Shown here piece by piece: positions 7,197 through 13,310 of a stretch of 32,505 nt of DNA. This stretch comes from RGIG3009 sp964389495 (GTDB lineage: Bacteria > Bacillota > Clostridia > Oscillospirales > Acutalibacteraceae). Within the stretch, counting starts at the first letter, position 1, and every line of letters starts with the position of its first letter. The stretch is from contig CAYMDU010000008.1 of assembly GCA_964389495.1 (NCBI GenBank), positions 1 through 32,505 on the forward strand, given 5' to 3'. The position numbers and the translations under genes are program-made. The notes under the pieces were generated by a model. It ran no database searches, had not been told where the DNA came from, and saw only the letters and a program-made list of their open reading frames with translations.

Positions 7197-8258
7197 CTAC
7201 TTATCCTTTCTATTCCTACCTCTTCTAGCAAACTTTCTAACATCATTTCTAAAACTGTTTCGCTGACGAGTAAGCTTAGAAGAAATAGAGGGAATGATGT
7301 TCAAAAGAAAAGCAATAACACCAAGCGCCAACCCTATCAATATTAAATCATAGAGAAATCCAATGTTCAAAATGCTATTAAAGATATTAATAAAAACTAC
7401 AAAACCGGAAGAAAAGGTCGTTAAATGCGTTCCAATATTACCAATAAGACTCTTAGATTCATCCAACGCGTCAGAAGAGGAATCTAAAAGCTCACCGTCC
7501 AAGGAATCCAAATCATCAAAGGAATCAGAGCCGGGAACATCAGTCTCGGAATATTCCCAGCCATTAACAATCTCATCGGTTTGCTCTTGCATGCCAGAAA
7601 CGATATCGGCAGTCTGGCCATTAACCACCATTTGGTTATACTCAACAGCAGAAATGACCCGATAATGAATATAGTCCAATTTAAGCCAATATCGAAGCAG
7701 AGAAGAATTTAAATTCTTTCCATTAACACCAAAACGAAAACCCGAAATAGAACCGGTTGAAGTTGACGTATTTTGAAAAACAACCGTAGAATATGTCAAA
7801 CCAAGCTGAGAGGACGAATCGGCATCATTAGAAGCATATAATTGATACTCATCAACTGTAAAGTCGGAAAGCAACGAAGTCTTTAAGAACTGGATGCGCT
7901 GACTAACAGGAACGGCAACATAAGAAGCATTACCCGAATATTGAGTAAAATAAGAACGAATTTCAAAAATAGCATAATAACCTGCCGGAACAGATATAGG
8001 ATTAGAAGCAATCCCTTCAAAATACAAAGGGCCAGCGGAACGATATGTATTCGCTTCTTGCGGCAAATCGACATCCTGAACCTCAACAATACCCTCGGAA
8101 GAAACCGTAGATAGGCGAGAGAATCTAGACCAGTTAGAATAATTAGAACCAAAAGAAAACCGTTCCGCAGCGACAGAAAAAACAATCATAGAAAGTAGAA
8201 CAAAGACAATAGGAACAACTATCAACTTTCTTTTATTCCTAATAAAAAATCGTTTCAA
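7197..8258 (-). CDS. pIII-like minor coat / adsorption protein
   Basis: A 353-residue surface protein with inovirus adsorption-protein architecture: N-terminal signal peptide (KRFFIRNKRK then a hydrophobic core, probable cleavage near SVAA-ER, about residue 31), a large Ser/Thr/Tyr-rich external domain, an acidic Ser/Asp linker (about residues 235-270), and a C-terminal membrane helix (about 300-325) followed by a strongly basic tail (RKFARRGRNRKDK). Start is TTG 8258 preceded by AAGGTGGTG. It comes after the coat genes and their terminator, the same order as gene VIII then gene III in Ff phages. The external domain would decide host range; I recognise no fold in it. Confidence 0.8.
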   Translation of the reverse strand: MKRFFIRNKRKLIVVPIVFVLLSMIVFSVAAERFSFGSNYSNWSRFSRLSTVSSEGIVEVQDVDLPQEANTYRSAGPLYFEGIASNPISVPAGYYAIFEIRSYFTQYSGNASYVAVPVSQRIQFLKTSLLSDFTVDEYQLYASNDADSSSQLGLTYSTVVFQNTSTSTGSISGFRFGVNGKNLNSSLLRYWLKLDYIHYRVISAVEYNQMVVNGQTADIVSGMQEQTDEIVNGWEYSETDVPGSDSFDDLDSLDGELLDSSSDALDESKSLIGNIGTHLTTFSSGFVVFINIFNSILNIGFLYDLILIGLALGVIAFLLNIIPSISSKLTRQRNSFRNDVRKFARRGRNRKDK

Positions 8259-8271
8259 AAAAACACCACCT

Positions 8272-8316
8272 TAAAAGAAAGTCCCCCCTGTATGGGCAGG
8301 GAACCCAACAGAGGGG
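8272..8316 (-). terminator. terminator after the tandem coat genes
   Basis: Outer stem CCCCTCTGT/ACAGGGGGG and inner stem TGGG/CCCA (8283-8316), followed on the minus strand by CTTTCTTTT. A strong terminator directly after the major coat gene is a known filamentous-phage device to make far more coat than adhesin. Confidence 0.88.
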
Positions 8317-8322
8317 ATAGGC

Positions 8323-8490
8323 TCACGAATAGATAAGCCTACGGAATAGACCGACAGCAAAGCCGATAACCGGCATAGCAATACACAGAACCAAAAGTGC
8401 CGGCTCGGAGACCACAAAATTAAGAATTGAGCCAATCCAAGACAATGCAGCAGTCATTACCTGAGAGATGCTAGATAAAAAAGAAGCCAT
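8323..8490 (-). CDS. major coat-like protein B (pVIII-like), 55 aa
   Basis: Starts at ATG 8490, with GGAGTGG upstream. An amphipathic N-terminal half (ASFLSSISQVMTAALSWIG) is followed by a membrane helix (about residues 30-49) and basic FRRL. It shares PAL-VL--AMP--GFAVGLF-RL and exactly 55 residues with the gene directly upstream, so the two are tandem paralogues. pVIII of Ff phages also is about 50 residues when mature, with an amphipathic N part, a membrane helix and a basic end that faces the DNA. There is no N-terminal signal peptide here. It ends just before a strong terminator. Confidence 0.8.
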   Translation of the reverse strand: MASFLSSISQVMTAALSWIGSILNFVVSEPALLVLCIAMPVIGFAVGLFRRLIYS

Positions 8491-8504
8491 TTACTCACCA
8501 CTCC

Positions 8505-8672
8505 TTACGCATCTTTCAAGCGCTTGAACAGACCGACCGCAAAACCACAAATCGGCATAGCCAAAATCAGGACGGTGAGAGCGGGATTAGCAATTACCAC
8601 ATCCAACACATCACCCAACCAGGTAATTGCTTGAGTAAAAAACAGGCCAATATTTGTCAAAAATTCAGTCAC
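8505..8672 (-). CDS. major coat-like protein A (pVIII-like), 55 aa
   Basis: Starts at GTG 8672 with AAAGGAGTGG upstream. The N-terminal half is acidic and amphipathic (TEFLTNIGLFFTQAITWLGD), then a membrane helix containing PALTVLILAMP and GFAVGLF, then basic KRLKDA. It is a tandem paralogue of the 8323-8490 gene, 14 bp away. The more acidic N terminus and more basic C terminus make it closer to classical pVIII. Which copy forms the bulk of the filament, or whether both do, cannot be told. Confidence 0.8.
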   Translation of the reverse strand: MTEFLTNIGLFFTQAITWLGDVLDVVIANPALTVLILAMPICGFAVGLFKRLKDA

Positions 8673-8723
8673 TACAACCACTCCTTTCAGTTGAATTAAA
8701 TAATAAACAAGCCCGCGCGCGAC

Positions 8724-8945
8724 TTATTTAACGAGAGAGAATGAAAGAGAACGATTGTCCCAGTCAACAAAGAGAACACAGGGGACCGTTACGATGCTCG
8801 AAACAGTACCAAGAGAAGAATCGGCACCAAAGATGCGATAGACATTACTACCATCATACAAATCCGCATAAGTATAAGACTTATTAGACTTTCGCGACAC
8901 CCCTTCGTGATAACCCAATATCTGACCTTCAAGATAAACACGCAT
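8724..8945 (-). CDS. candidate inovirus ssDNA-binding protein (gene V-like), 73 aa
   Basis: A 73-residue, beta-rich protein: VYLEGQILGYHEG, SYTYADLYDGSNVYRIFG, VPCVLFVDWDNRSLSFSL. Size, strand pattern and position between rep and the coat genes fit the small OB-fold protein that coats phage ssDNA before packaging. No strict motif proves it. Start ATG 8945 has AAGGAG 10 bases upstream; the frame is open further upstream to 9038 but without a ribosome site. In the circular phage it would follow rep by 28 bp in one operon. A small GC-rich hairpin (about 8709-8725) overlaps its stop and may act as a weak attenuator before the coat genes. Confidence 0.6.
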   Translation of the reverse strand: MRVYLEGQILGYHEGVSRKSNKSYTYADLYDGSNVYRIFGADSSLGTVSSIVTVPCVLFVDWDNRSLSFSLVK

Positions 8946-8973
8946 TTGACATAAGCTCCTTTTTGTATTAAAA

Positions 8974-9192
8974 TTATAAATTAGAAACAAAATCATTAAA
9001 AGCCCTATTATATGGGCAATACTTAGGCGATGTATCACGCCTATAATTACCCTGAGAAATTAAATCAGCATAAAAAGAAGGGTCATACTCGGCAAATTGA
9101 GCCAACTTAGAAATCAAAGCAACATTTCGTTTCATAAAACGAACAAAGCGCTCAACCTCGTTGTTGACATACGGAACTGCTGTTAACTCAAC
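8974..9192 (-). CDS. detached C-terminal part of inovirus Rep (72 codons)
   Basis: Reading on the minus strand from the attR core, CAT TTT GTT GAG TTA continues as an open frame of 72 codons (from V at 9192) to TAA at 8974-8976. In attL the same core reads CAT TTT GTA TAG as the end of truncated rep, in the same frame. Joining the phage sides therefore gives one 389-residue Rep. The fragment (EVERFVRFMKRNVALISK, then DPSFYADLISQGNYRRD) has the helical, basic look of Rep_trans C termini. In the prophage it has no start codon before an internal ATG at codon 20 and no ribosome site, so it is probably silent. Confidence 0.82.
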   Translation of the reverse strand, partial: VELTAVPYVNNEVERFVRFMKRNVALISKLAQFAEYDPSFYADLISQGNYRRDTSPKYCPYNRAFNDFVSNL

Positions 9193-9213
9193 AAAATGAA
9201 TATTTTGTATAGT
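9186..9213 (+). other. attR, dif-like attachment site
   Basis: Phage arm ACTCAACAAAA (9186-9196), spacer TGAATA (9197-9202), host arm TTTTGTATAGT (9203-9213). The host arm is the exact reverse complement of the host arm of attL (4547-4557). The uninterrupted host site is therefore arm ACTATACAAAA, spacer TGAATA (or with phage-derived bases), arm TTTTGTATAGT; the symmetry extends to 13 bp per arm. The layout fits a Xer/dif site. Confidence 0.8.
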
Positions 9214-9675
9214 TGAGAAGAGGATAAAACGCCAAACGCCCCCAAGAACTGTACTTTCTGCTCACAACTCTTGCTCTCGGCATTATTATCGGTTTGTTAT
9301 ATTATGGTTCGCATATCACCAAATCTTTGTTCTTAACTTGCAAACGGATTTGGGCTACGCAATCAAAATCTTTGCGGCAACAATCTCATTATATTATATT
9401 TTGCAATTGTTTTCAGTCTCGTTCCTAGTAACCAGCGGCTATGCTTATGCTTGGATATAGCCGGAACCAGCGCACGGCTAGTAGATTTGATTGACTGTTG
9501 TTTAAACGCTGCATTTAACAATCCGGTTGCACAGCACCAAAGTGATGCCAACGGTAGTCTGAAACCGGATTTCAACCTTTGGGATTACAAGTATAAAAGA
9601 GGTATCTACATTGCCTATTCCGATTCGCTGTTCTGTTTTTTGGGTTGTCAGTGCTATTCATCAAGTAATTTATAA
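9214..9675 (+). pseudogene. decayed membrane-protein gene between attR and xer (possible spoIIM remnant)
   Basis: No intact gene, but three frames in turn give protein-like stretches. The first starts near the att junction (KRIKRQTP, then after a shift in CCCCC: ELYFLLTTLALGIIIGLLYY). The second is hydrophobic (IFAATISLYYILQLF, then SFLVTSGYAYAW) and ends in TAG. The third runs from about 9451 to TAA at 9675. Several frameshifts and stops and no start codon mark it as broken; its 5' end falls at the dif-like site. In several Firmicutes spoIIM lies next to xerD, and a multi-helix protein would fit, but the sequence match is too weak to be sure. Confidence 0.4.
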
Positions 9676-9696
9676 GCATTTCAAATTTTTACATTT

Positions 9697-9716
9697 TTGT
9701 GAAACATGTTTCACAA
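9697..9716. promoter_or_regulatory. perfect 20-bp palindrome in the xer leader, candidate operator
   Basis: TTGTGAAACA followed by its exact reverse complement TGTTTCACAA, ending one base before the GGAGG ribosome site (9718-9722) of the recombinase gene. A protein bound here would block transcription or ribosome access. Half-sites resemble parts of Rex (TTGTGAA) and ParB (GTTTCAC) sites, but spacing or order differs from both. Confidence 0.55.
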
Positions 9717-9728
9717 TGGAGGCTGTAT

Positions 9729-10724
9729 ATGAAAAAAGACTATTTGGCCCAGTGCCCTCCGGTTTTGAAAGACTATTTGGGATATATGCAAACCATCCGC
9801 GGACGGTCGGAAAATACTATTAATGAGTATTTTATTGATCTCCGCACTTTCCTGCGTTACTTAAAGCAACTGCGCGGACTGGTTCCCTCTACCCTACCGG
9901 AAGACGACATTGATATTGCCGATGTGGATATTACTTTGTTGGCCTCTGTTACTTTAACCGATGTGTATGAATACATGAATTACTTACGCAACGAACGCAG
10001 CAACAGCAATAAAACCCGTGCTCGAAAAACAAGCTCATTGCGTATGTTTTTTAAATATCTCACAGACTATATGCATCTGCTGGACACCAATCCCATTCGC
10101 AATTTGGATACACCCAAGCAAAAAAAATCATTGCCTCGCTACTTAACTTTAAACCAAGCAACCGAACTGCTAAACGCGGTTTCCGGTGAATTTGCCGAAC
10201 GCGACTATTGCATGATTGTCCTTTTCCTTAATTGCGGATTACGCCGTGCCGAGTTGGCAGCAATCAACTTAGAAGACATTTCGCGGACCGAACACACCTT
10301 GCGCGTGCGAGGAAAGGGAAATAAAGAGAGGATGCTTTACCTAAACGCCGCCTGCCTACAAGCCATTGAACAATATCTCAAAGTGCGCCCGACAGAAGGT
10401 GTCCGCGATAAGCACGCCCTGTTTCTCAGCCATTTAAAGCAACGAATCAGTTTGCAAGGTGTCCACTATGTGATTAAAAACTATCTGAAACAGATTGACG
10501 GTGCCCAAGATATGACTGTGCACAAATTGCGCCATACAGCGGCAACGCTAATGTACCAACACGGAAATGTGGATTTACGAGTCCTTCAAAATATTTTGGG
10601 ACATGAAAGTTTGGGTACCACCGAAATCTACACCCATCTTTCCAACGAACAATTGGAACAAGCAGTGGAAAGCAATCCGTTGTCACATGTGAGCAGGAAC
10701 ATCAAAGACTCTTCGGATGTATAA
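9729..10724 (+). CDS. xerD: tyrosine recombinase, XerC/XerD type
   Basis: Site-specific recombinase that resolves chromosome dimers at dif and is exploited by inoviruses for integration. The 331-residue protein has the N-terminal core-binding domain (YLGYMQTIRGRSENTINEY) and the catalytic domain with Arg in NCGLRRAELA, Lys in VRGKGNKER, His-x-x-Arg in VHKLRHTAA, His in LGHESLGTT and Tyr in EIYTHL. Start ATG 9729 has GGAGG 6 bases upstream; an in-frame start at 9699 would run through the palindrome. It lies 515 bp from attR, next to spo0A and spoIVB, so it is a host gene rather than a phage integrase. Whether it acts alone or with a second Xer elsewhere is unknown; XerC is an equally valid name. 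Confidence 0.9.
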   Translation: MKKDYLAQCPPVLKDYLGYMQTIRGRSENTINEYFIDLRTFLRYLKQLRGLVPSTLPEDDIDIADVDITLLASVTLTDVYEYMNYLRNERSNSNKTRARKTSSLRMFFKYLTDYMHLLDTNPIRNLDTPKQKKSLPRYLTLNQATELLNAVSGEFAERDYCMIVLFLNCGLRRAELAAINLEDISRTEHTLRVRGKGNKERMLYLNAACLQAIEQYLKVRPTEGVRDKHALFLSHLKQRISLQGVHYVIKNYLKQIDGAQDMTVHKLRHTAATLMYQHGNVDLRVLQNILGHESLGTTEIYTHLSNEQLEQAVESNPLSHVSRNIKDSSDV

Positions 10725-10729
10725 ATCGG

Positions 10730-10758
10730 CAAAAAGCCGCCACAATTATGTGACGGCT
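10730..10758. terminator. bidirectional terminator between xer and spo0A
   Basis: Stem AGCCG-CACA / TGTG-CGGCT (10735-10758, one mismatch). On the minus strand it is followed by TTTTT, making it a good spo0A terminator. On the plus strand ATATTT follows, weaker. The two genes converge here. Confidence 0.8.
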
Positions 10759-10792
10759 ATATTTCCCGATTCACTTTCCACCCGATTTGCTG

Positions 10793-11578
10793 TTAAGAGA
10801 TTTTCAACTGCAAGCGAAACTTATCGGATATCATGGCAATAAACTCCGAATTGGTTGGTTTTCCGCGACCGTTGTGAATGGTATATCCAAAATAAGAATT
10901 GAGAACGTCCACATCGCCGCGATCCCACGCCACCTCAATAGCATGGCGAATAGCGCGCTCCACGCGTGAAGAAGTGGTGGCATGTTTTTTAGCAACAGCC
11001 GGATACAACCGCTTGGTTACGGCGTTAATTATATCTCCGTCTTCAATCGCCATTAAAATGGCATCGCGCAAATATTGGTAGCCTTTGATATGAGCCGGAA
11101 CCCCGATTTGATGAATGATTTCGGTTACGCGCACTTCCAAGGAGGAATTGTTGGCGGAAATGTTGGTAACAGGATGCCGCCACCCATCGATAGTATAGCT
11201 TCCGGACGCCATCAACGATGTGATGCGGCTGGCCATTTCATCGGCATCAAAGGGCTTTAAAAAGTAGTAGGATGCTCCGGCTTGAATTGCCTCTCGCTCC
11301 AAGTTGCTGTTATCAAATCCCGACATAACCATAAACTGCGGTTGCTTCGGAAGATTTAAGGATTTCACGGTATTGATCACGCCAATCGCGTCCAAATGCG
11401 GCAAAAAGAAATCCAAAATAACCACATCCGGTTTTTTCTTGGATACCGCCTCCACAACGCATTTCCCGTCTTTGTCAACGGTTTCCACATCCAGCCCGTG
11501 AACACGCATCCGTTTTGCACAAGGTACCCCAAAGTTTTCGCTGCTATCTGCCAACAGCACTGTTATCTGCTTGTCCAA
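10793..11578 (-). CDS. spo0A: Spo0A, master response regulator of sporulation
   Basis: Phosphorylated Spo0A switches cells into sporulation. With the TTG start at 11578 the protein is 261 residues and the phosphoacceptor in VVILDFFLP is exactly D56, as in B. subtilis. The receiver domain also shows acidic D11, S/T in VMSG and Lys in FLKPF. The C-terminal Spo0A domain is clear: VTEIIHQIGVPAHIKGYQYL, RLYPAVAKKH, SRVERAIRHAIEVAW and SEFIAMISDKFRL. GGGAGG lies 9 bases before the TTG; a longer frame to 11611 has no ribosome site and would contain this one. Two Spo0A-box-like sites are present upstream (11680-11709). Convergent with xer, and downstream of spoIVB in the common Firmicutes order. Confidence 0.97.
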   Translation of the reverse strand: MDKQITVLLADSSENFGVPCAKRMRVHGLDVETVDKDGKCVVEAVSKKKPDVVILDFFLPHLDAIGVINTVKSLNLPKQPQFMVMSGFDNSNLEREAIQAGASYYFLKPFDADEMASRITSLMASGSYTIDGWRHPVTNISANNSSLEVRVTEIIHQIGVPAHIKGYQYLRDAILMAIEDGDIINAVTKRLYPAVAKKHATTSSRVERAIRHAIEVAWDRGDVDVLNSYFGYTIHNGRGKPTNSEFIAMISDKFRLQLKIS

Positions 11579-11679
11579 TTTATGTAACCTCCCTATTTGT
11601 TTTACCGGCATTTAAAGATTACCATATTTTGGAAAATATTTCAAGTGGTTGGAAGATTATTTTTTATCTTTGTAAAAAA

Positions 11680-11709
11680 TGCCGAAAATCCAGCGTAAAA
11701 TATGGCGAA
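11680..11709 (+). promoter_or_regulatory. two Spo0A-box-like sites upstream of spo0A
   Basis: TGCCGAA (11680-11686) and TGGCGAA (11703-11709) both fit the 0A-box core TGNCGAA, same orientation, 23 bp apart, about 100-130 bp upstream of the spo0A start. They suggest autoregulation. Seven-base matches are weak evidence by themselves. Confidence 0.45.
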
Positions 11710-11832
11710 ATGATAAGATTTCCATAAATTTCCATTTTCTTTCAACGGAAAGATGTCATTCAAGAGCCTTGTCTCGGTTATAAAATTAACAGATAATCGG
11801 TATTAAATTAAAGAAAAACAACCTATGTGACA

Positions 11833-11868
11833 AACCACGCATCCCCCACTTTCGGTTGACGCATGGTT
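11833..11868. terminator. hairpin downstream of spoIVB
   Basis: Ten-base arms AACCACGCAT and ACGCATGGTT-side (with G:U pairs) around a 16-nt loop, 58 bp past the spoIVB stop. On the plus strand TTTTCTT follows; on the minus strand there is no clean T run. It lies in the 315-bp spo0A-spoIVB gap, which otherwise holds the Spo0A-box-like sites and no gene. Confidence 0.45.
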
Positions 11869-11925
11869 TTCTTGACAAAATATTTCGCTCAAAATCATGT
11901 TCCTGCTTCGGCAACTGTTCCTGTT

Positions 11926-13140
11926 TTATCCGGCAATAGCTTCCATTTGATTCAGCATATTCTCAATGAATATGCCGTAGCCTTTTGTGGGATCGTTAAC
12001 AAGGACATGGGTAACCGCGCCTATCAGTTTGCCGTCTTGTACAATCGGACTGCCGCTCATTCCCTGAACAATACCACCGGTGGCAGCCAATAGTGTTTTG
12101 TCTGTGATTTCCACCACCATATTGCGTGTGATGTTCTTATCATAATGCCGCACCTGTGTAATTCGTGCATCATACCATTGCGGCGTGTTGCCGCCGATGG
12201 TCGTGTATATTTTGACATCACCGGTGTGGATACTTTGTTTGAGCTTGATACCAATCGTTTGCCCCGCCGGCTTTTGGTTTGCCAGCGCATATACTCCGCA
12301 AACATTATTGGAGAGCAATGTGCCATAGCTGCCGGAATCAAATCCTCCGCGCAATTCGCCGGGTACCCCTGCAATGCTTTGAGTAATACCGTAAATTCGC
12401 GCCGGAACCAACTCGCCGGAAGAAATCGGGATGATATCGCCGGTATCCACGTCACACACCGCGTGGCCGAGGCCGGCCAACAGATTGGTTTCGGCGTTGT
12501 AAAACGTGAGCGTGCCGATGCCGGCTGAGCTATCGCGCACCCACATTCCGGCTTTGTAGCATTGTTCACTGCGCGACCGTACAGCAGAAAACCGCATATC
12601 GAATTCAACCCCATCTCGCTTCACTCGAAAAAGCATGGGACTCCCTGCGGACTGTTTTACCAACTCAGATACTTGTTCATTGGTATATACTGCGGTATCA
12701 TTGATAGATACTATCAAATCCCCTACCTTTAATCCGGCATTGCGAGCAGGGCTTATATTGCCTGATGCCGTATCCACCGCGGAAAGAGAAACCACCATAA
12801 CACCGTCGGTATATAATTTGATACCAAACGGAAGTCCGCCAAGTGTCACTGTCTGTTCTTCGATAACCGTAACCGAGATATCCTTAACCGGAAACAATCC
12901 CAGCCATCGCAAAGAAGCACGATACGACTCTCCGGCATTGGCGCTGACAGCACATGTGTTTTCTTGACCGTAGGCTGCCGTAACGGCATTAACCGACAGC
13001 GACGAATTGACAACCAGCGTTGTTCCTTCTTCCACATAATAGCCGGCCGGCAAGGAATAATGCCAATAGCCAATGCCACCCAACAGGCCAAAGCATAGGA
13101 TTGTACATCCCAGCGTGAACCATTGTATTGCTTTTTTCAT
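11926..13140 (-). CDS. spoIVB: SpoIVB, sporulation signalling serine peptidase (S55)
   Basis: Secreted from the forespore, SpoIVB cleaves SpoIVFA and so triggers pro-sigma-K processing. The 404-residue protein has an N-terminal signal anchor (about residues 4-26), a PDZ domain (about 115-205, with SPARNAGLKVGDLIVSIND), and the S55 peptidase domain with catalytic His in AGLGHAVCD and Ser in GMSGSPIVQDG. It ends with GAVTHVLVNDPTKGYGIFIE, typical of the family. ATG 13140 has AAGGAGG about 10 bases upstream. It lies upstream of spo0A in the same direction, the conserved Firmicutes order. Confidence 0.96.
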   Translation of the reverse strand: MKKAIQWFTLGCTILCFGLLGGIGYWHYSLPAGYYVEEGTTLVVNSSLSVNAVTAAYGQENTCAVSANAGESYRASLRWLGLFPVKDISVTVIEEQTVTLGGLPFGIKLYTDGVMVVSLSAVDTASGNISPARNAGLKVGDLIVSINDTAVYTNEQVSELVKQSAGSPMLFRVKRDGVEFDMRFSAVRSRSEQCYKAGMWVRDSSAGIGTLTFYNAETNLLAGLGHAVCDVDTGDIIPISSGELVPARIYGITQSIAGVPGELRGGFDSGSYGTLLSNNVCGVYALANQKPAGQTIGIKLKQSIHTGDVKIYTTIGGNTPQWYDARITQVRHYDKNITRNMVVEITDKTLLAATGGIVQGMSGSPIVQDGKLIGAVTHVLVNDPTKGYGIFIENMLNQMEAIAG

Positions 13141-13250
13141 GCGCTATCCGCCTCCTTGTATAGTGTTTGTTTTGGCGATAGCGTTTATCAATAGAAATGA
13201 TGCCCGCAATTTCGTGGATTTTACAATTTAAGAATTTTTTTGAAAAGGTA

Positions 13251-13279
13251 TAGGCAAGCGGCCAAGAATGTGATATACT
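13251..13279 (+). promoter_or_regulatory. extended -10 promoter for the 13311 gene
   Basis: TAGGCA (13251-13256), 17 nt, TATACT (13274-13279), with the extended -10 element TGA just before it. Confidence 0.65.
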
Positions 13280-13310
13280 TAGGTATATCTTAATCATGAG
13301 GTGAAAATTT

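Larger units (their letters stand above)
4547..9213 (-). mobile_element. integrated filamentous phage (inovirus) prophage in a Gram-positive host
   Basis: About 4.64 kb between dif-like attL (4547-4574) and attR (9186-9213), all genes on the minus strand. In circular order the element reads rep, ssDNA-binding-like protein, two tandem 55-aa coat proteins, terminator, pIII-like adhesin, five small membrane proteins, terminator, Zot, terminator, origin/promoter region. This is the standard inovirus plan: replication module, coat and adsorption genes, assembly ATPase. It has no integrase and no repressor, so integration probably uses the host Xer recombinase encoded just to the right. The gene set looks intact except that rep is divided by the attachment site. 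Base composition is more AT-rich than the flanking host genes. Inoviruses are well known in Proteobacteria; in Firmicutes they are known mainly from a few isolates and metagenomic surveys. Confidence 0.88.

Noticed and set aside
9697..9716. Palindrome as a Rex or ParB (parS) site
   Set aside because: Rex sites have a 4-bp centre between TTGTGAA and TTCACAA, here it is 6; parS has GTTTCAC before GTGAAAC, here the order is reversed. Kept only as an unassigned operator.
9729..10724. Tyrosine recombinase as a phage-encoded integrase
   Set aside because: It lies outside attR, next to spo0A/spoIVB, and has the size and motifs of host Xer proteins.
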